Shown: piece after piece, positions 1 through 8,336 of the stretch
Numbering within the stretch: the first letter of the stretch is position 1
Layout: each line of letters starts with the position of its first letter
Assembly: GCA_964386975.1 (NCBI GenBank)
Contig: CAYLUS010000011.1
Coordinates: forward strand, 1-55,742
Length of the DNA: 55,742 nt
Direction: 5' to 3'
Origin: UBA6136 sp964386975
GTDB taxonomy: Bacteria; Pseudomonadota; Gammaproteobacteria; Methylococcales; Methylococcaceae
The notes under the pieces: model-generated
The model's input: only the letters and a program-made list of their open reading frames with translations
The model's database searches: none
What the model was told of the DNA's origin: nothing
Made by a program: the position numbers and the translations under genes

Positions 1-25
1 TCCTAGGTCCGGTAGAAAGGTTCGA

Positions 26-445
26 TCAGGCCCCGATGATCTTGACCAGAACGCGCTTGTCCCGGCGACCGTCGAATTCGCCATAGAAGATCTGTTCCCA
101 GGGACCGAAGTCCAGGCGCCCTGCGGTGACCGCAATCACGACCTCGCGCCCCATGACCTGCCGTTTGAGGTGAGCATCGCCGTTATCCTCGCCGGTCAGG
201 TTGTGCCGGTACTGACTCAAGGGTTCATGCGGCGCCAGCCGCTCGAGCCAGGCGGCATAATCGGCGTGCAGGCCGGATTCATCATCGTTGATGAACACCG
301 AGGCGGTGATGTGCATGGCGTTGACCAGCACCAGGCCTTCCTGAATGCCGCTCGCAGCAAGGCATTCGAGAATGCGATCGGTAATGTTCAAAAACCCCAT
401 GCGTCGGGGCACGTTAAACCAGAGTTCTTGGCGATAGCTTTTCAT
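26..445 (-). CDS. yjbQ: YjbQ/UPF0047 family protein
   Basis: Small single-domain protein of the YjbQ (UPF0047) family, annotated in databases as secondary thiamine-phosphate synthase; its physiological role is not settled. The family core is visible: N-A-M-H-I-T-A-S-V-F-I-N-D, the Y-R-H-N-L-T-G-E-D-N stretch and D-A-H-L-K, with three conserved histidines expected to bind metal, then a C-terminal G-x-W-E-Q-I-F-Y-G-E-F-D segment. I chose the ATG at 445, which gives 139 residues and the usual M-K-S-Y-R start of close relatives; an upstream in-frame ATG at 481 would add 12 residues. Neither start has a good Shine-Dalgarno sequence. It is divergent from hisB. Confidence 0.85.
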   Translation of the reverse strand: MKSYRQELWFNVPRRMGFLNITDRILECLAASGIQEGLVLVNAMHITASVFINDDESGLHADYAAWLERLAPHEPLSQYRHNLTGEDNGDAHLKRQVMGREVVIAVTAGRLDFGPWEQIFYGEFDGRRDKRVLVKIIGA

Positions 446-587
446 CGTTTTGGGGGCTTTGACCTTGTCAACGAGCACCATTTCATAGGTCCACGTCGCA
501 TCAAATGAAAGGAACGGCTTTAGGAATGCCGGGCATCGTTATATCATGGACAGTGATCGCCCCCCGAGCCGCCTGATGATGACCCCC

Positions 588-1181
588 ATGATCGCCCGTA
601 CCGCAGCCGTTGTCCGTAATACCTCAGAGACCCAGATTCAGGTCGAGATCAATCTCGACGGAACGGGGCAGGCATCCTTTGAGACCGGCGTTCCCTTCCT
701 CGATCACATGATGGACCAGATTGCCCGCCATGGCCTCATTGACCTCAAGGTCAAGGCTACCGGTGACCGACAGATCGATGATCACCACACGGTCGAGGAT
801 ATCGGCATCACGCTGGGGATGGCGTTTCGCGACGCGGTGGGTGACAAGCGGGGTATCCGCCGCTATGGCCACAGCTATGTGCCGCTCGATGAAGCGTTGG
901 CGCGAGTCGTTGTCGATTTTTCGGGACGACCGGGTCTGATCTATCACGTCAACTACCCAAGGGCCCGTATCGGCGCCTTTGACGTTGACCTTTTCGGCGA
1001 ATTCTTTCGCGGCTTCGTCAATCACGCCCAGATCACGCTGCACATCGACAGCCTTCGTGGCGACAATGCCCATCATGTGGCAGAAACGATTTTCAAGGCG
1101 TTCGGGCGCGCGCTGCGCATGGCCCTTGAGTGGGATGTCCGGATGGAGGGCACGATCCCCTCGACCAAAGGGGCACTCTGA
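588..1181 (+). CDS. hisB: Imidazoleglycerol-phosphate dehydratase
   Basis: Catalyses the Mn-dependent dehydration of imidazole glycerol phosphate to imidazole acetol phosphate in histidine synthesis (cytoplasm). It is the monofunctional form without the histidinol-phosphatase domain of E. coli HisB. Visible signatures are F-L-D-H-M-M-D-Q, D-D-H-H-T-V-E-D-I-G and the second metal motif N-A-H-H-V-A-E, the expected duplicated histidine motifs. Starting at 588 gives 197 residues, the usual family length; the frame is open from an ATG at 546 that would add 14 residues without homologous character. No start has a clear ribosome binding site. First gene of hisBHAFIE; hisG, hisD and hisC are not in the window. 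Confidence 0.95.
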   Translation: MIARTAAVVRNTSETQIQVEINLDGTGQASFETGVPFLDHMMDQIARHGLIDLKVKATGDRQIDDHHTVEDIGITLGMAFRDAVGDKRGIRRYGHSYVPLDEALARVVVDFSGRPGLIYHVNYPRARIGAFDVDLFGEFFRGFVNHAQITLHIDSLRGDNAHHVAETIFKAFGRALRMALEWDVRMEGTIPSTKGAL

Positions 1182-1210
1182 CTTTTTTCACGCTGAAGAA
1201 CTGATCCTTC

Positions 1211-1849
1211 ATGGACTCCGTCGCGATCATTGACTATGGCATGGGCAATCTCCACTCGATTGCCAAGGCCGTCCAGCATGCAGGTCCCAATGCCCGGATC
1301 GAGGTCACCGATCGGCCGGAACAGATTCTGGCGGCGGACCGCGTGATTTTCCCAGGGGTAGGTGCCATGCGCGATTGCATGGCGCAATTGAGCCAGCGGG
1401 GTCTGGTCGAGGTCCTCAAAGAGGCTGCCGAACGTCGGCCTTTCCTTGGTATTTGCCTTGGCATGCAGGCCCTTCTCGATCAGACCGAGGAGAATGGGGG
1501 AACAGCGACCCTGGGCCTGATCCAAGGCGAGGTGCTGCGTTTTCCGGAGGGCCAGGTGGATGCCAGGGGGCATCGGCTCAAGATTCCGCACATGGGCTGG
1601 AACCGCGTCATGCCCACGCAGGCGCATCCGATCTGGGCAGGAATCCCCCAAGGTTCCTGGTTCTATTTCGTCCATAGTTACTACGCCCAGCCGCGCAATC
1701 CCGCGCACGTGGCTGCCACAACCGACTATCCCGGCCCTTTTGCCTCGGCCGTTGCCGATGGACCTGTCGTTGCTGTCCAGTTCCATCCGGAAAAAAGTCA
1801 GGCGCTGGGGCTCAAGCTGTTGGGCAACTTTCTGGCCTGGTCGCCCTGA
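1211..1849 (+). CDS. hisH: Imidazole glycerol phosphate synthase, glutaminase subunit HisH
   Basis: Class I glutamine amidotransferase subunit that hydrolyses glutamine and channels ammonia to HisF. The nucleophile elbow G-I-C-L-G-M-Q places the catalytic cysteine near residue 82, and the His/Glu pair lies in V-Q-F-H-P-E-K-S near the C-terminus. The N-terminal I-D-Y-G-M-G-N-L-H-S is typical of HisH. At 212 residues it is full length. It lies 29 bp after hisB and 48 bp before hisA in the same operon; its partner hisF is two genes downstream. Confidence 0.96.
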   Translation: MDSVAIIDYGMGNLHSIAKAVQHAGPNARIEVTDRPEQILAADRVIFPGVGAMRDCMAQLSQRGLVEVLKEAAERRPFLGICLGMQALLDQTEENGGTATLGLIQGEVLRFPEGQVDARGHRLKIPHMGWNRVMPTQAHPIWAGIPQGSWFYFVHSYYAQPRNPAHVAATTDYPGPFASAVADGPVVAVQFHPEKSQALGLKLLGNFLAWSP

Positions 1850-1897
1850 GTCAGGGTTCCCGTTTCCTTCCCAGCTGCATTTGCAAGAGGTTTTCCC

Positions 1898-2629
1898 ATG
1901 CTTCTGATTCCGGCGATCGATCTCAAAGGTGGCCAGTGTGTTCGGCTTCGACAGGGCCGGATGGAAGACGATACGGTCTTCTCCGATGACCCGGTGGCGG
2001 TTGCCGGGCAATGGGTGGCGGCGGGCGCCAGCCGATTGCATCTGGTGGATCTGGACGGGGCCTTTGCCGGCAAGCCCCAGAACGGGGATGTGATCCGGGC
2101 GATCTCCAATGCGTTTCCGGATGTCGAGATTCAGGTCGGCGGCGGCATTCGTGACGAGGACACCATTCAGGCGTACCTCGATATCGGGGTTGATTTCGTC
2201 ATCATCGGAACCAAAGCGGTCAGTGCGCCGCATTTTGTCCGTGAGGTCAGCGCTGAATTCCCAAATCACATCATCGTCGGGCTGGATGCCAAGGATGGCA
2301 AGGTGGCCATTGATGGCTGGTCAAAGCTGTCCAATCACGATGTCATTGATCTGGCACAGAAATTTGAAGATGACGGGGTCGTTGCGATCATCTACACCGA
2401 TATCAGTCGGGATGGCATGATGCAGGGTGTCAATGTCGAGGCAACGGCGCGACTGGCGCGCGCCATCAAGATTCCGGTGATTGCCTCCGGCGGCATCCAT
2501 ACCATGGCGGACATTCATGCGCTGGGTGCAGTGGTGGGCGATGGCGTAACGGGAGCGATCACGGGGCGTGCCATCTATGAGGGAACCCTGGATTTTCCGG
2601 AGGCCCTGAAGGTCGCGGCGCAGTACTGA
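1898..2629 (+). CDS. hisA: Phosphoribosylformimino-AICAR-phosphate isomerase HisA
   Basis: (beta-alpha)8-barrel isomerase that opens the ProFAR ribose ring by an Amadori rearrangement. The general-base aspartate is Asp8 in I-P-A-I-D-L-K-G, and the second catalytic aspartate is in Y-T-D-I-S-R-D-G. Phosphate-binding loops G-G-G-I-R and A-S-G-G-I are present in the two barrel halves. The length of 243 residues is normal. It is separated from hisF by only one base, so the two are probably translationally coupled. Confidence 0.96.
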   Translation: MLLIPAIDLKGGQCVRLRQGRMEDDTVFSDDPVAVAGQWVAAGASRLHLVDLDGAFAGKPQNGDVIRAISNAFPDVEIQVGGGIRDEDTIQAYLDIGVDFVIIGTKAVSAPHFVREVSAEFPNHIIVGLDAKDGKVAIDGWSKLSNHDVIDLAQKFEDDGVVAIIYTDISRDGMMQGVNVEATARLARAIKIPVIASGGIHTMADIHALGAVVGDGVTGAITGRAIYEGTLDFPEALKVAAQY

Positions 2630-2630
2630 C

Positions 2631-3395
2631 ATGCTGGCCAAGCGCATTATTCCCTGTCTCGATGTCGACAACGGTCGGGTCGTCAAGGGCGTTCGTTTCC
2701 TGGAGATCAAGGATGCCGGTGACCCGGTGGAGATCGCCAAGCGCTATGACCTTGAGGGTGCTGACGAACTGACCTTTCTGGATATCACGGCCAGTTCCGA
2801 TGATCGCGAGACCCTGGTGCACGTGGTCGCCGAGGTGGCCGGTCAGATATTCATTCCCCTGACGGTCGGCGGCGGGATCCGGACGCTCGAAGACATCCGG
2901 CGGATGCTCAATGCCGGTGCCGACAAGGTGAGCATCAACAGTGCGGCCGTGCAGCGACCCGAATTCGTCAGGGAGGCTGCCGAGCGTTTTGGTTGCCAAT
3001 GCATCGTCGTGGCCATCGATGCCAAGCAGGTGTCCTTCGATCCGCCGATCTGGGAGATTTTCACCCATGGTGGTCGCAAGCCCACCGGGCTGGATGCCGT
3101 CGAATGGGCGCGTCGCATGGAGGGTTATGGGGCGGGAGAGATTCTTCTGACCAGCATGGATCGCGATGGCACCAAATCCGGATTTGATCTGGCGCTGACC
3201 CGGGCGGTCAGTCAGGCCGTCAAGGTGCCGGTGATCGCCTCCGGCGGTGTCGGCACGCTGGATCATCTGGCAGATGGGGTCACCCTGGGTGAGGCTGATG
3301 CGGTCCTGGCAGCCAGTATTTTCCACTTCGGGGAATACAGTATCCGCGAGGCCAAGACCCGCATGGCGGAGCGGGGCATTGAGGTGCGTCTGTGA
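2631..3395 (+). CDS. hisF: Imidazole glycerol phosphate synthase, cyclase subunit HisF
   Basis: Cyclase subunit that uses HisH-derived ammonia to make imidazole glycerol phosphate and AICAR. Catalytic Asp11 lies in I-P-C-L-D-V-D-N-G-R-V-V-K-G and the second aspartate in V-V-A-I-D-A-K. Phosphate-binding motifs G-G-G-I-R-T and A-S-G-G-V-G-T are present. The 254-residue length is usual. Its end overlaps the hisI start by 4 bp. Confidence 0.97.
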   Translation: MLAKRIIPCLDVDNGRVVKGVRFLEIKDAGDPVEIAKRYDLEGADELTFLDITASSDDRETLVHVVAEVAGQIFIPLTVGGGIRTLEDIRRMLNAGADKVSINSAAVQRPEFVREAAERFGCQCIVVAIDAKQVSFDPPIWEIFTHGGRKPTGLDAVEWARRMEGYGAGEILLTSMDRDGTKSGFDLALTRAVSQAVKVPVIASGGVGTLDHLADGVTLGEADAVLAASIFHFGEYSIREAKTRMAERGIEVRL

Positions 3396-3784
3396 CCGAC
3401 TGGCTTGATGAGGTGCGCTGGAATACCGAGGGTCTGGTCCCGGCTGTCGTGCAGGAAGCAGGAAGCGGCAGCCTGCTGATGGTCGCCTGGATGAACCGCG
3501 AAGCCCTCGCACTGACGGCCGAGGAGGGCCGTTCGGTCTTCTGGTCCCGTTCCCGCAAACAGCTCTGGCGCAAGGGTGAGACCTCGGGGCACCGTCAGGA
3601 GGTGTTGGAAATGCGCCTGGATTGCGATGAAGATGTGATTCTTCTGAAGGTCCGTCAGCATGGCGGGATGGCCTGTCATACCGGCCGCCATCATTGTTTC
3701 TATCGGCGTTTCAGGGACGGTCGCTGGGAAACGGTTGAGCCGGTTCTCAAATCGCCTGAGGCCATTTATGGAGGCCAGACATGA
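3392..3784 (+). CDS. hisI: Phosphoribosyl-AMP cyclohydrolase HisI
   Basis: Zn/Mg-dependent hydrolase that opens the purine ring of phosphoribosyl-AMP. The metal motifs are visible: D-C-D-E-D in the middle and the C-H-T-G-R-H-H-C-F-Y signature near residues 93-102. It is the monofunctional 130-residue form, with the pyrophosphohydrolase on the separate downstream gene hisE rather than fused as in E. coli. It overlaps hisF and hisE by 4 bp each, which indicates translational coupling. Confidence 0.95.
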   Translation: MTDWLDEVRWNTEGLVPAVVQEAGSGSLLMVAWMNREALALTAEEGRSVFWSRSRKQLWRKGETSGHRQEVLEMRLDCDEDVILLKVRQHGGMACHTGRHHCFYRRFRDGRWETVEPVLKSPEAIYGGQT

Positions 3785-4098
3785 CCGTCCTTGATCAGCT
3801 TGCCGAGGTCCTAGAGGCCCGAAAATCCGAAAGCCCGGATGCGTCCTACGTGGCCAGGCTGTATCACAAAGGGCTGGATGCCATCTTGAAGAAGGTGGGG
3901 GAGGAGGCGACCGAGACCGTCATGGCCGCAAAAGACGGTAATCCCGAGCAGATTGTCTATGAGGTTGCCGATCTGTGGTTTCACACCCTGGTTCTTCTGG
4001 CCCATCAGGGACTCAAGCCGGATCAGGTCCTGAGCGAGCTGGAGCGCCGCTTCGGGCTGTCCGGTCTTGAGGAAAAAGCCGCGCGCGGGAAACCCTGA
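3781..4098 (+). CDS. hisE: Phosphoribosyl-ATP pyrophosphohydrolase HisE
   Basis: All-alpha MazG-like pyrophosphohydrolase that converts phosphoribosyl-ATP to phosphoribosyl-AMP, the step before HisI. The family core K-V-G-E-E-A-T-E-T-V-M-A-A and downstream E-V-A-D-L-W-F-H supply the acidic Mg-binding residues. At 105 residues it is full length and unfused. It is the last histidine gene of the run and is followed after 3 bp by the carbonic-anhydrase-like gene. Confidence 0.95.
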   Translation: MTVLDQLAEVLEARKSESPDASYVARLYHKGLDAILKKVGEEATETVMAAKDGNPEQIVYEVADLWFHTLVLLAHQGLKPDQVLSELERRFGLSGLEEKAARGKP

Positions 4099-4101
4099 GG
4101 C

Positions 4102-4644
4102 ATGGCGATCCGTTCATTCAATGATCAGCGGCCTCGTCTGGCGCCAGGGGCCTGGGTGGATCCGATGGCGCTGGTCATTGGGGATGTCGAATTGGGGCGC
4201 GATGTCTCCATCTGGCCGGGGACAATCATCCGCGGTGATGTGAACTTCATCTCGGTGGGTGATGAGACCAATGTTCAGGACGGCAGCGTGCTCCATGTAA
4301 CCCATCGAAGCGATGCCAATCCGCAGGGATTTCCCCTCCGGATCGGTGCCGGCGTGACCGTCGGCCACAAGGCCGTCTTGCATGGGTGTCAGATCGGCGA
4401 CCTGTGTCTGATTGGGATTGGTGCGATCATTCTGGATGGTGCGGTCCTTGAAGATCGCGTGATGGTCGCCGCCGGTGCGCTGGTTCCCCCCCACAAGCGG
4501 CTGGAGAGCGGTTATCTGTATGTCGGGAGTCCGGTGCGACAGGCGCGGACGCTGCGCGATGAGGAACTCGAGTTTCTGAGTTACTCCAAGGACGGCTACG
4601 TGCGCTTGAAGAACCAGCACCGGTTGGCGCTCGAAGCGTCTTGA
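4102..4644 (+). CDS. Gamma-carbonic anhydrase family protein (YrdA-like)
   Basis: Left-handed beta-helix protein of the gamma-carbonic anhydrase/YrdA group, 180 residues. Hexapeptide-repeat strands run through the first two thirds. The three metal histidines of the family are recognisable in S-V-L-H-V-T-H, V-G-H-K and V-L-H-G-C. Whether it is an active carbonic anhydrase cannot be told from sequence; many YrdA proteins show none. The start is 3 bp after hisE, so it is co-transcribed with the his genes, although no histidine-pathway role is known. The neighbour aroE is convergent, with a gap of 6 bp. Confidence 0.9.
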   Translation: MAIRSFNDQRPRLAPGAWVDPMALVIGDVELGRDVSIWPGTIIRGDVNFISVGDETNVQDGSVLHVTHRSDANPQGFPLRIGAGVTVGHKAVLHGCQIGDLCLIGIGAIILDGAVLEDRVMVAAGALVPPHKRLESGYLYVGSPVRQARTLRDEELEFLSYSKDGYVRLKNQHRLALEAS

Positions 4645-4650
4645 TGCCAG

Positions 4651-5487
4651 TCAGCGGCCGGCATCGGCCGTGAGCATCCGGATCACCGGCCCCGTGCTTG
4701 GGCGTATCCCCCGCCACAGCCAGAAGGCCTCGGCGGCCTGTTCCACCAGCATGCCGATGCCATCGGCGCTGATGCGGGCGCCTTGGGTTTCTCCCCAACG
4801 GACGAAAGCGGTCTTCTCCCCCTTGGCATAGGCCAGGTCGTAGCAGGTTCCGCCGGGCGCCAGAAGCCCTCTTGGAAGGGACGGCAGCGCTCCGGAGAGG
4901 CTGGCCGAGGTGGCATTGATGATCAGTGTGAACGACTGGCCCTCAAGTGCAGCTTCGTCGCTCACCTCGATCGATCCAAGCGATTTGAACCGATCACGCA
5001 GCCGCTCGGCCTTTTCCAAGGTGCGGTTGGTGAGGGTCAGGGCGGCTGGTGCCGCCAGTAACAGAGGCTCCAGGATGCCGCGAACGGCCCCTCCGGCGCC
5101 GAGAATCAGCAGCCGCTCGCCTTGAATGGGCAATTTGAGGTTCTCTTCAAGATCCCGCAAAAGACCCACGCCATCGGTGTTGTCGCCGATCAATCTCCCC
5201 TCGGGGAGTCGCATCAGGGTGTTGACCGCACCCGCCCGCTCGGCCCTCGGGGTCAGCTCATCGGCACGCGCAAAAGCCAGTTCCTTCAAAGGGACCGTGC
5301 AGTTCAGTCCAAGGCCGCCATCGGCAAGAAAACGCGCCAGCGCGCGATCAAAATCCTCGGGGGGAACATCCTGGGCCTCATAGGTCAGATCCTGGTGCGT
5401 GGCCTCCGCAAAGCGTTGATGAATCCGGGGAGACTGGCTGTGGCTGATGGGGTGGCCGAAGACGGCATAACGCGCGGTGCTGGACAT
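4651..5487 (-). CDS. aroE: Shikimate dehydrogenase
   Basis: NADP-dependent reduction of 3-dehydroshikimate to shikimate in aromatic amino acid synthesis. The substrate domain shows S-H-S-Q-S-P, N-C-T-V-P-L-K-E with the catalytic lysine, and N-T-D-G-V-G with the catalytic aspartate. The Rossmann glycine loop is G-A-G-G-A-V-R-G. I chose the ATG at 5487 (278 residues), which begins M-S-S-T-A-R-Y-A-V-F-G, follows a purine-rich GGGGCGGAAAG and avoids overlap with hemB; the open frame extends to 5526. It is downstream of hemB on the same strand with a 10-bp gap. Confidence 0.95.
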   Translation of the reverse strand: MSSTARYAVFGHPISHSQSPRIHQRFAEATHQDLTYEAQDVPPEDFDRALARFLADGGLGLNCTVPLKELAFARADELTPRAERAGAVNTLMRLPEGRLIGDNTDGVGLLRDLEENLKLPIQGERLLILGAGGAVRGILEPLLLAAPAALTLTNRTLEKAERLRDRFKSLGSIEVSDEAALEGQSFTLIINATSASLSGALPSLPRGLLAPGGTCYDLAYAKGEKTAFVRWGETQGARISADGIGMLVEQAAEAFWLWRGIRPSTGPVIRMLTADAGR

Positions 5488-5497
5488 CTTTCCGCCC

Positions 5498-6508
5498 CTA
5501 GCCTTCCTTGAGCCAGCGGGCCGCATCCAGGGCGTAATAGCTCAAGATGGCATCGGCACCGGCGCGTTTTAGGGCGATCAGCGACTCAAGTACGGTCGCC
5601 CGCTCATCCAGCCAGCCATTGAGAGCGGCGGCTTTGAGCATGGCGTATTCCCCACTGACCTGATAGGCAAAGGTGGGCGCGCCGAAGGCATTCTTGATTT
5701 CGCGGATGACATCCAGATAGGGGAGGCCGGGCTTGACCATCACCATGTCTGCCCCCTCATCGAGATCCAGTTCGACCTCCTTGAGCGCTTCCAGCCGGTT
5801 GGCGGGATCCATCTGGTAGGTGTATTTGTTGCCGCCGGCGAGCTGGGCCGCAGATCCCACGGCATCTCTGAAGGGGCCATAGAAGGCCGACGCGTATTTG
5901 GCCGCATAGGCAAGGATTCGGGTATGGCTGAAGCCCTGATGCTCCAGCGCATCGCGGATTGCGCCGATGCGGCCATCCATCATGTCCGAGGGGGCAACAA
6001 TGTCGACCCCGGCCTCGGCATGGGAGAGTGCCTGTCGAATCAATACGTCCACGGTCTCGTCGTTGAGAATGTGGCCGTCGCCATCAATCAGACCATCCTG
6101 ACCATGGGTGGTAAAGGGATCAAGGGCAATATCCGAGATGATGCCTAGACTCGGAAAGGCGTCTTTGATGCTACGGATGGCCCTTTGCGCAAGGCCCTCT
6201 GGATTGAAGGCTTCGCGTGCATCGAGCGATTTGCGTTCCAGCGGGGTGACCGGGAACAGGGCGATGGCAGGAATGCCAAGGCCCATCGCCTGCTCGCAGC
6301 ACGCCAGCAGGCCGTCAAGGCTCATCCGGTTCACGCCCGGCATCGAGGCCACCGGTTCCAGGCGACCCTGGCCCTCAAGGACGAACACCGGGTAGATGAG
6401 ATCGTTGGCCGTCAGGACGGTTTCACGCATCAGGCGTCGGCTGAAATCATCGCGGCGCATGCGCCGGGGGCGTACGCGCTTCAAGCTTGGCTTGGGGGTC
6501 GGCTGCAT
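5498..6508 (-). CDS. hemB: Delta-aminolevulinic acid dehydratase (porphobilinogen synthase)
   Basis: Condenses two 5-aminolevulinate molecules to porphobilinogen in heme synthesis. The two Schiff-base lysines are in Y-A-A-K-Y-A-S-A-F-Y and M-V-K-P-G-L-P-Y. The metal site reads D-I-A-L-D-P-F-T-T-H-G, with aspartates in place of the cysteines of zinc-dependent HemB. This is the Mg-type site known from Pseudomonas and alphaproteobacteria, so the enzyme is probably zinc-independent. At 336 residues it is full length. It is co-directional with aroE and divergent from mlaC. Confidence 0.96.
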   Translation of the reverse strand: MQPTPKPSLKRVRPRRMRRDDFSRRLMRETVLTANDLIYPVFVLEGQGRLEPVASMPGVNRMSLDGLLACCEQAMGLGIPAIALFPVTPLERKSLDAREAFNPEGLAQRAIRSIKDAFPSLGIISDIALDPFTTHGQDGLIDGDGHILNDETVDVLIRQALSHAEAGVDIVAPSDMMDGRIGAIRDALEHQGFSHTRILAYAAKYASAFYGPFRDAVGSAAQLAGGNKYTYQMDPANRLEALKEVELDLDEGADMVMVKPGLPYLDVIREIKNAFGAPTFAYQVSGEYAMLKAAALNGWLDERATVLESLIALKRAGADAILSYYALDAARWLKEG

Positions 6509-6606
6509 CGCAAGTTCGGGCTCTTGTATGAACGAGGTCGTAGTTTATTCGAGGCGTGCGCGTTATGATACGTGATCGAAATTCCACCTTCGGAGTGATT
6601 GCAGAA

Positions 6607-7275
6607 ATGAAGTCGATGAAATCCTTTTCGGTTATGGCTGTCTGGATGATCGGTGCCTTCCTGGTTCCGGCAGGCATTCCAATGGCTGTGGCAGATGAGG
6701 CGCTGGCCCCTCCCCAGACAGTGATTCAGAAAACGGCCGATCAGCTCCAGGTATCCTTGCAGAAGCCGGAAAACAAGTCGGATTTCAAAAAGGCGACTCA
6801 GGTAGTCGACAAGATCATCAGCCCCCATGTCGATTTTGACCGGGTGTCGGTTTTGGTATTGGGCAAGAACTGGCGCAACGCTACGCCCGATCAGCGCGAA
6901 CGGTTCAAGAAGGAATTCCGGATGCTGCTGGTGAGAACCTACACCACCGCATTCACCGAGTATGCCAATTGGAAAATCCGCTACCTGCCGCTGAACGATG
7001 AGGACAGCGGCGACAAGAAGGTCATGGTCAAGACCGAAATCCTGCAGTCCGGAGGCAAGCCGGTGGCAGTCGACTACCGTATGATTCGGGATGAGGATGA
7101 ATGGCGCGTGTATGACGTTCTGATCGAGGGCATCAGCCTGCTGCAGAACTACCGGGCCAGTTTCAGCGATGAGGTCGAGCAGTCAGGGTCGCTGGACGGC
7201 CTGATTGCACATCTGGCCGAGCGCAACAGCGGTGCCCTCGAGAATAAGGGCACCGGCGCGACCAAGGGCCTATAA
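6607..7275 (+). CDS. mlaC: MlaC/Ttg2D family phospholipid-binding periplasmic protein
   Basis: Periplasmic lipid shuttle of the Mla pathway, which carries phospholipid between the inner-membrane MlaFEDB complex and the outer membrane. From the ATG at 6607 there is a clear signal peptide (hydrophobic core about residues 7-23, cleavage likely after A-V-A). Family features follow: I-I-S-P-H-V-D-F-D-R-V, F-K-K-E-F-R-M-L-L-V-R-T-Y and V-D-Y-R-M-I. The frame is open from 6556, but the extra N-terminus would spoil the signal peptide. No mlaF, mlaE, mlaD or mlaB is adjacent, so this is an isolated copy between heme genes. Its stop overlaps the convergent hemF stop by 6 bp. Confidence 0.88.
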   Translation: MKSMKSFSVMAVWMIGAFLVPAGIPMAVADEALAPPQTVIQKTADQLQVSLQKPENKSDFKKATQVVDKIISPHVDFDRVSVLVLGKNWRNATPDQRERFKKEFRMLLVRTYTTAFTEYANWKIRYLPLNDEDSGDKKVMVKTEILQSGGKPVAVDYRMIRDEDEWRVYDVLIEGISLLQNYRASFSDEVEQSGSLDGLIAHLAERNSGALENKGTGATKGL

Positions 7276-8187
7276 GCCGAGCCAGTTGCGCGGCTTGAGG
7301 AAGTCCGAATACAGCCGGGCCTCGGGGGTTCCGGGTTCGGGCTTCCAGTTGTAGCGCCAGTGCGCCACGGGCGGTAACGACATCAGGATGGACTCGGTGC
7401 GACCGCCCGACTGAAGACCGAACAGCGTGCCCCGGTCGAACACCAGGTTGAATTCCACATAGCGTCCGCGGCGATACAACTGGAACTCCCTTTCCCTCTC
7501 GCCATAAGGCGTGTCCTTGCGTTGTTGAACGATGGGCTGATACGCCTTGAGGTAATGGTCACCCACGCTTCTCAGGAATTCGAAGCATCGGTCATAGCCC
7601 CATTCGTTAAGATCATCAAAAAAGAGTCCGCCAACGCCGCGGGTTTCGTTGCGGTGCTTTAAGAAAAAGTACTCATCACACCAGCGCTTGTAGCGGCTGT
7701 AGACGTCCTCGCCAAAGGGCTCGCAGGCGGCGCGGGCGGCCTCATGCCAGGCCACGGCGTCGGCCTCAAAGGGGTAATACGGCGTCAGGTCGAAACCGCC
7801 GCCAAACCACCAGACGGGGTCCTCGCCGGCCTTCTCTGCCATGAAGAAGCGGACATTCGCGTGCGAGGTGGGAACGTAGGGATTCAGGGGGTGGATCACC
7901 AGCGACACGCCGACGGCCTGAAAGCTCCGGCCGGCGAGTTCCGGGCGGTGTGCCGTGGCCGATGGCGGCAGGGATGTACCCACGACATGGGAAAAATTGA
8001 CGCCGCCTTGTTCGATCGTGGCGCCCCCCCGAAGAACGCGGGTGCGGCCACCGCCACCGCCATGATCATAGGTCCAAAGGTCCTCCTCGAATCGGACCTT
8101 GGGTTCTTCGGTCTCAAGGCCCTGGCAGATCTGGTCCTGGAGATTCATGAGATAGGCCTTGACGGCCTGAATGTCGGGATGGCTCAT
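7270..8187 (-). CDS. hemF: Coproporphyrinogen III oxidase, oxygen-dependent
   Basis: Aerobic oxidative decarboxylation of coproporphyrinogen III to protoporphyrinogen IX. Visible family motifs are W-W-F-G-G-G-F-D-L-T-P-Y-Y-P, F-F-D-D-L-N-E-W-G, the G-R-Y-V-E-F-N-L-V signature and D-R-G-T-L-F-G-L-Q-S-G-G-R-T. At 305 residues it is full length. Its presence implies an aerobic or micro-aerobic life style. It is convergent with mlaC and divergent from cmoB. Confidence 0.97.
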   Translation of the reverse strand: MSHPDIQAVKAYLMNLQDQICQGLETEEPKVRFEEDLWTYDHGGGGGRTRVLRGGATIEQGGVNFSHVVGTSLPPSATAHRPELAGRSFQAVGVSLVIHPLNPYVPTSHANVRFFMAEKAGEDPVWWFGGGFDLTPYYPFEADAVAWHEAARAACEPFGEDVYSRYKRWCDEYFFLKHRNETRGVGGLFFDDLNEWGYDRCFEFLRSVGDHYLKAYQPIVQQRKDTPYGEREREFQLYRRGRYVEFNLVFDRGTLFGLQSGGRTESILMSLPPVAHWRYNWKPEPGTPEARLYSDFLKPRNWLGL

Positions 8188-8336
8188 GTGATTGGATGCA
8201 AACGGGATAACACGAAGAAAAAACAGCGGGTCGCCACGGGCCTGATTCTGGCCGGTGCGGGCGCAAGAAGGTCCTGCAATTCTAGCACGCAGGGTAGGGT
8301 TATTTTGCAGCGGATCTGCCTGCGCCGGGGCCTTGC

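Noticed and set aside
1073..2269. 398-codon minus-strand frame across hisB-hisH-hisA
   Set aside because: Spans three real genes on the other strand, with no homology visible.
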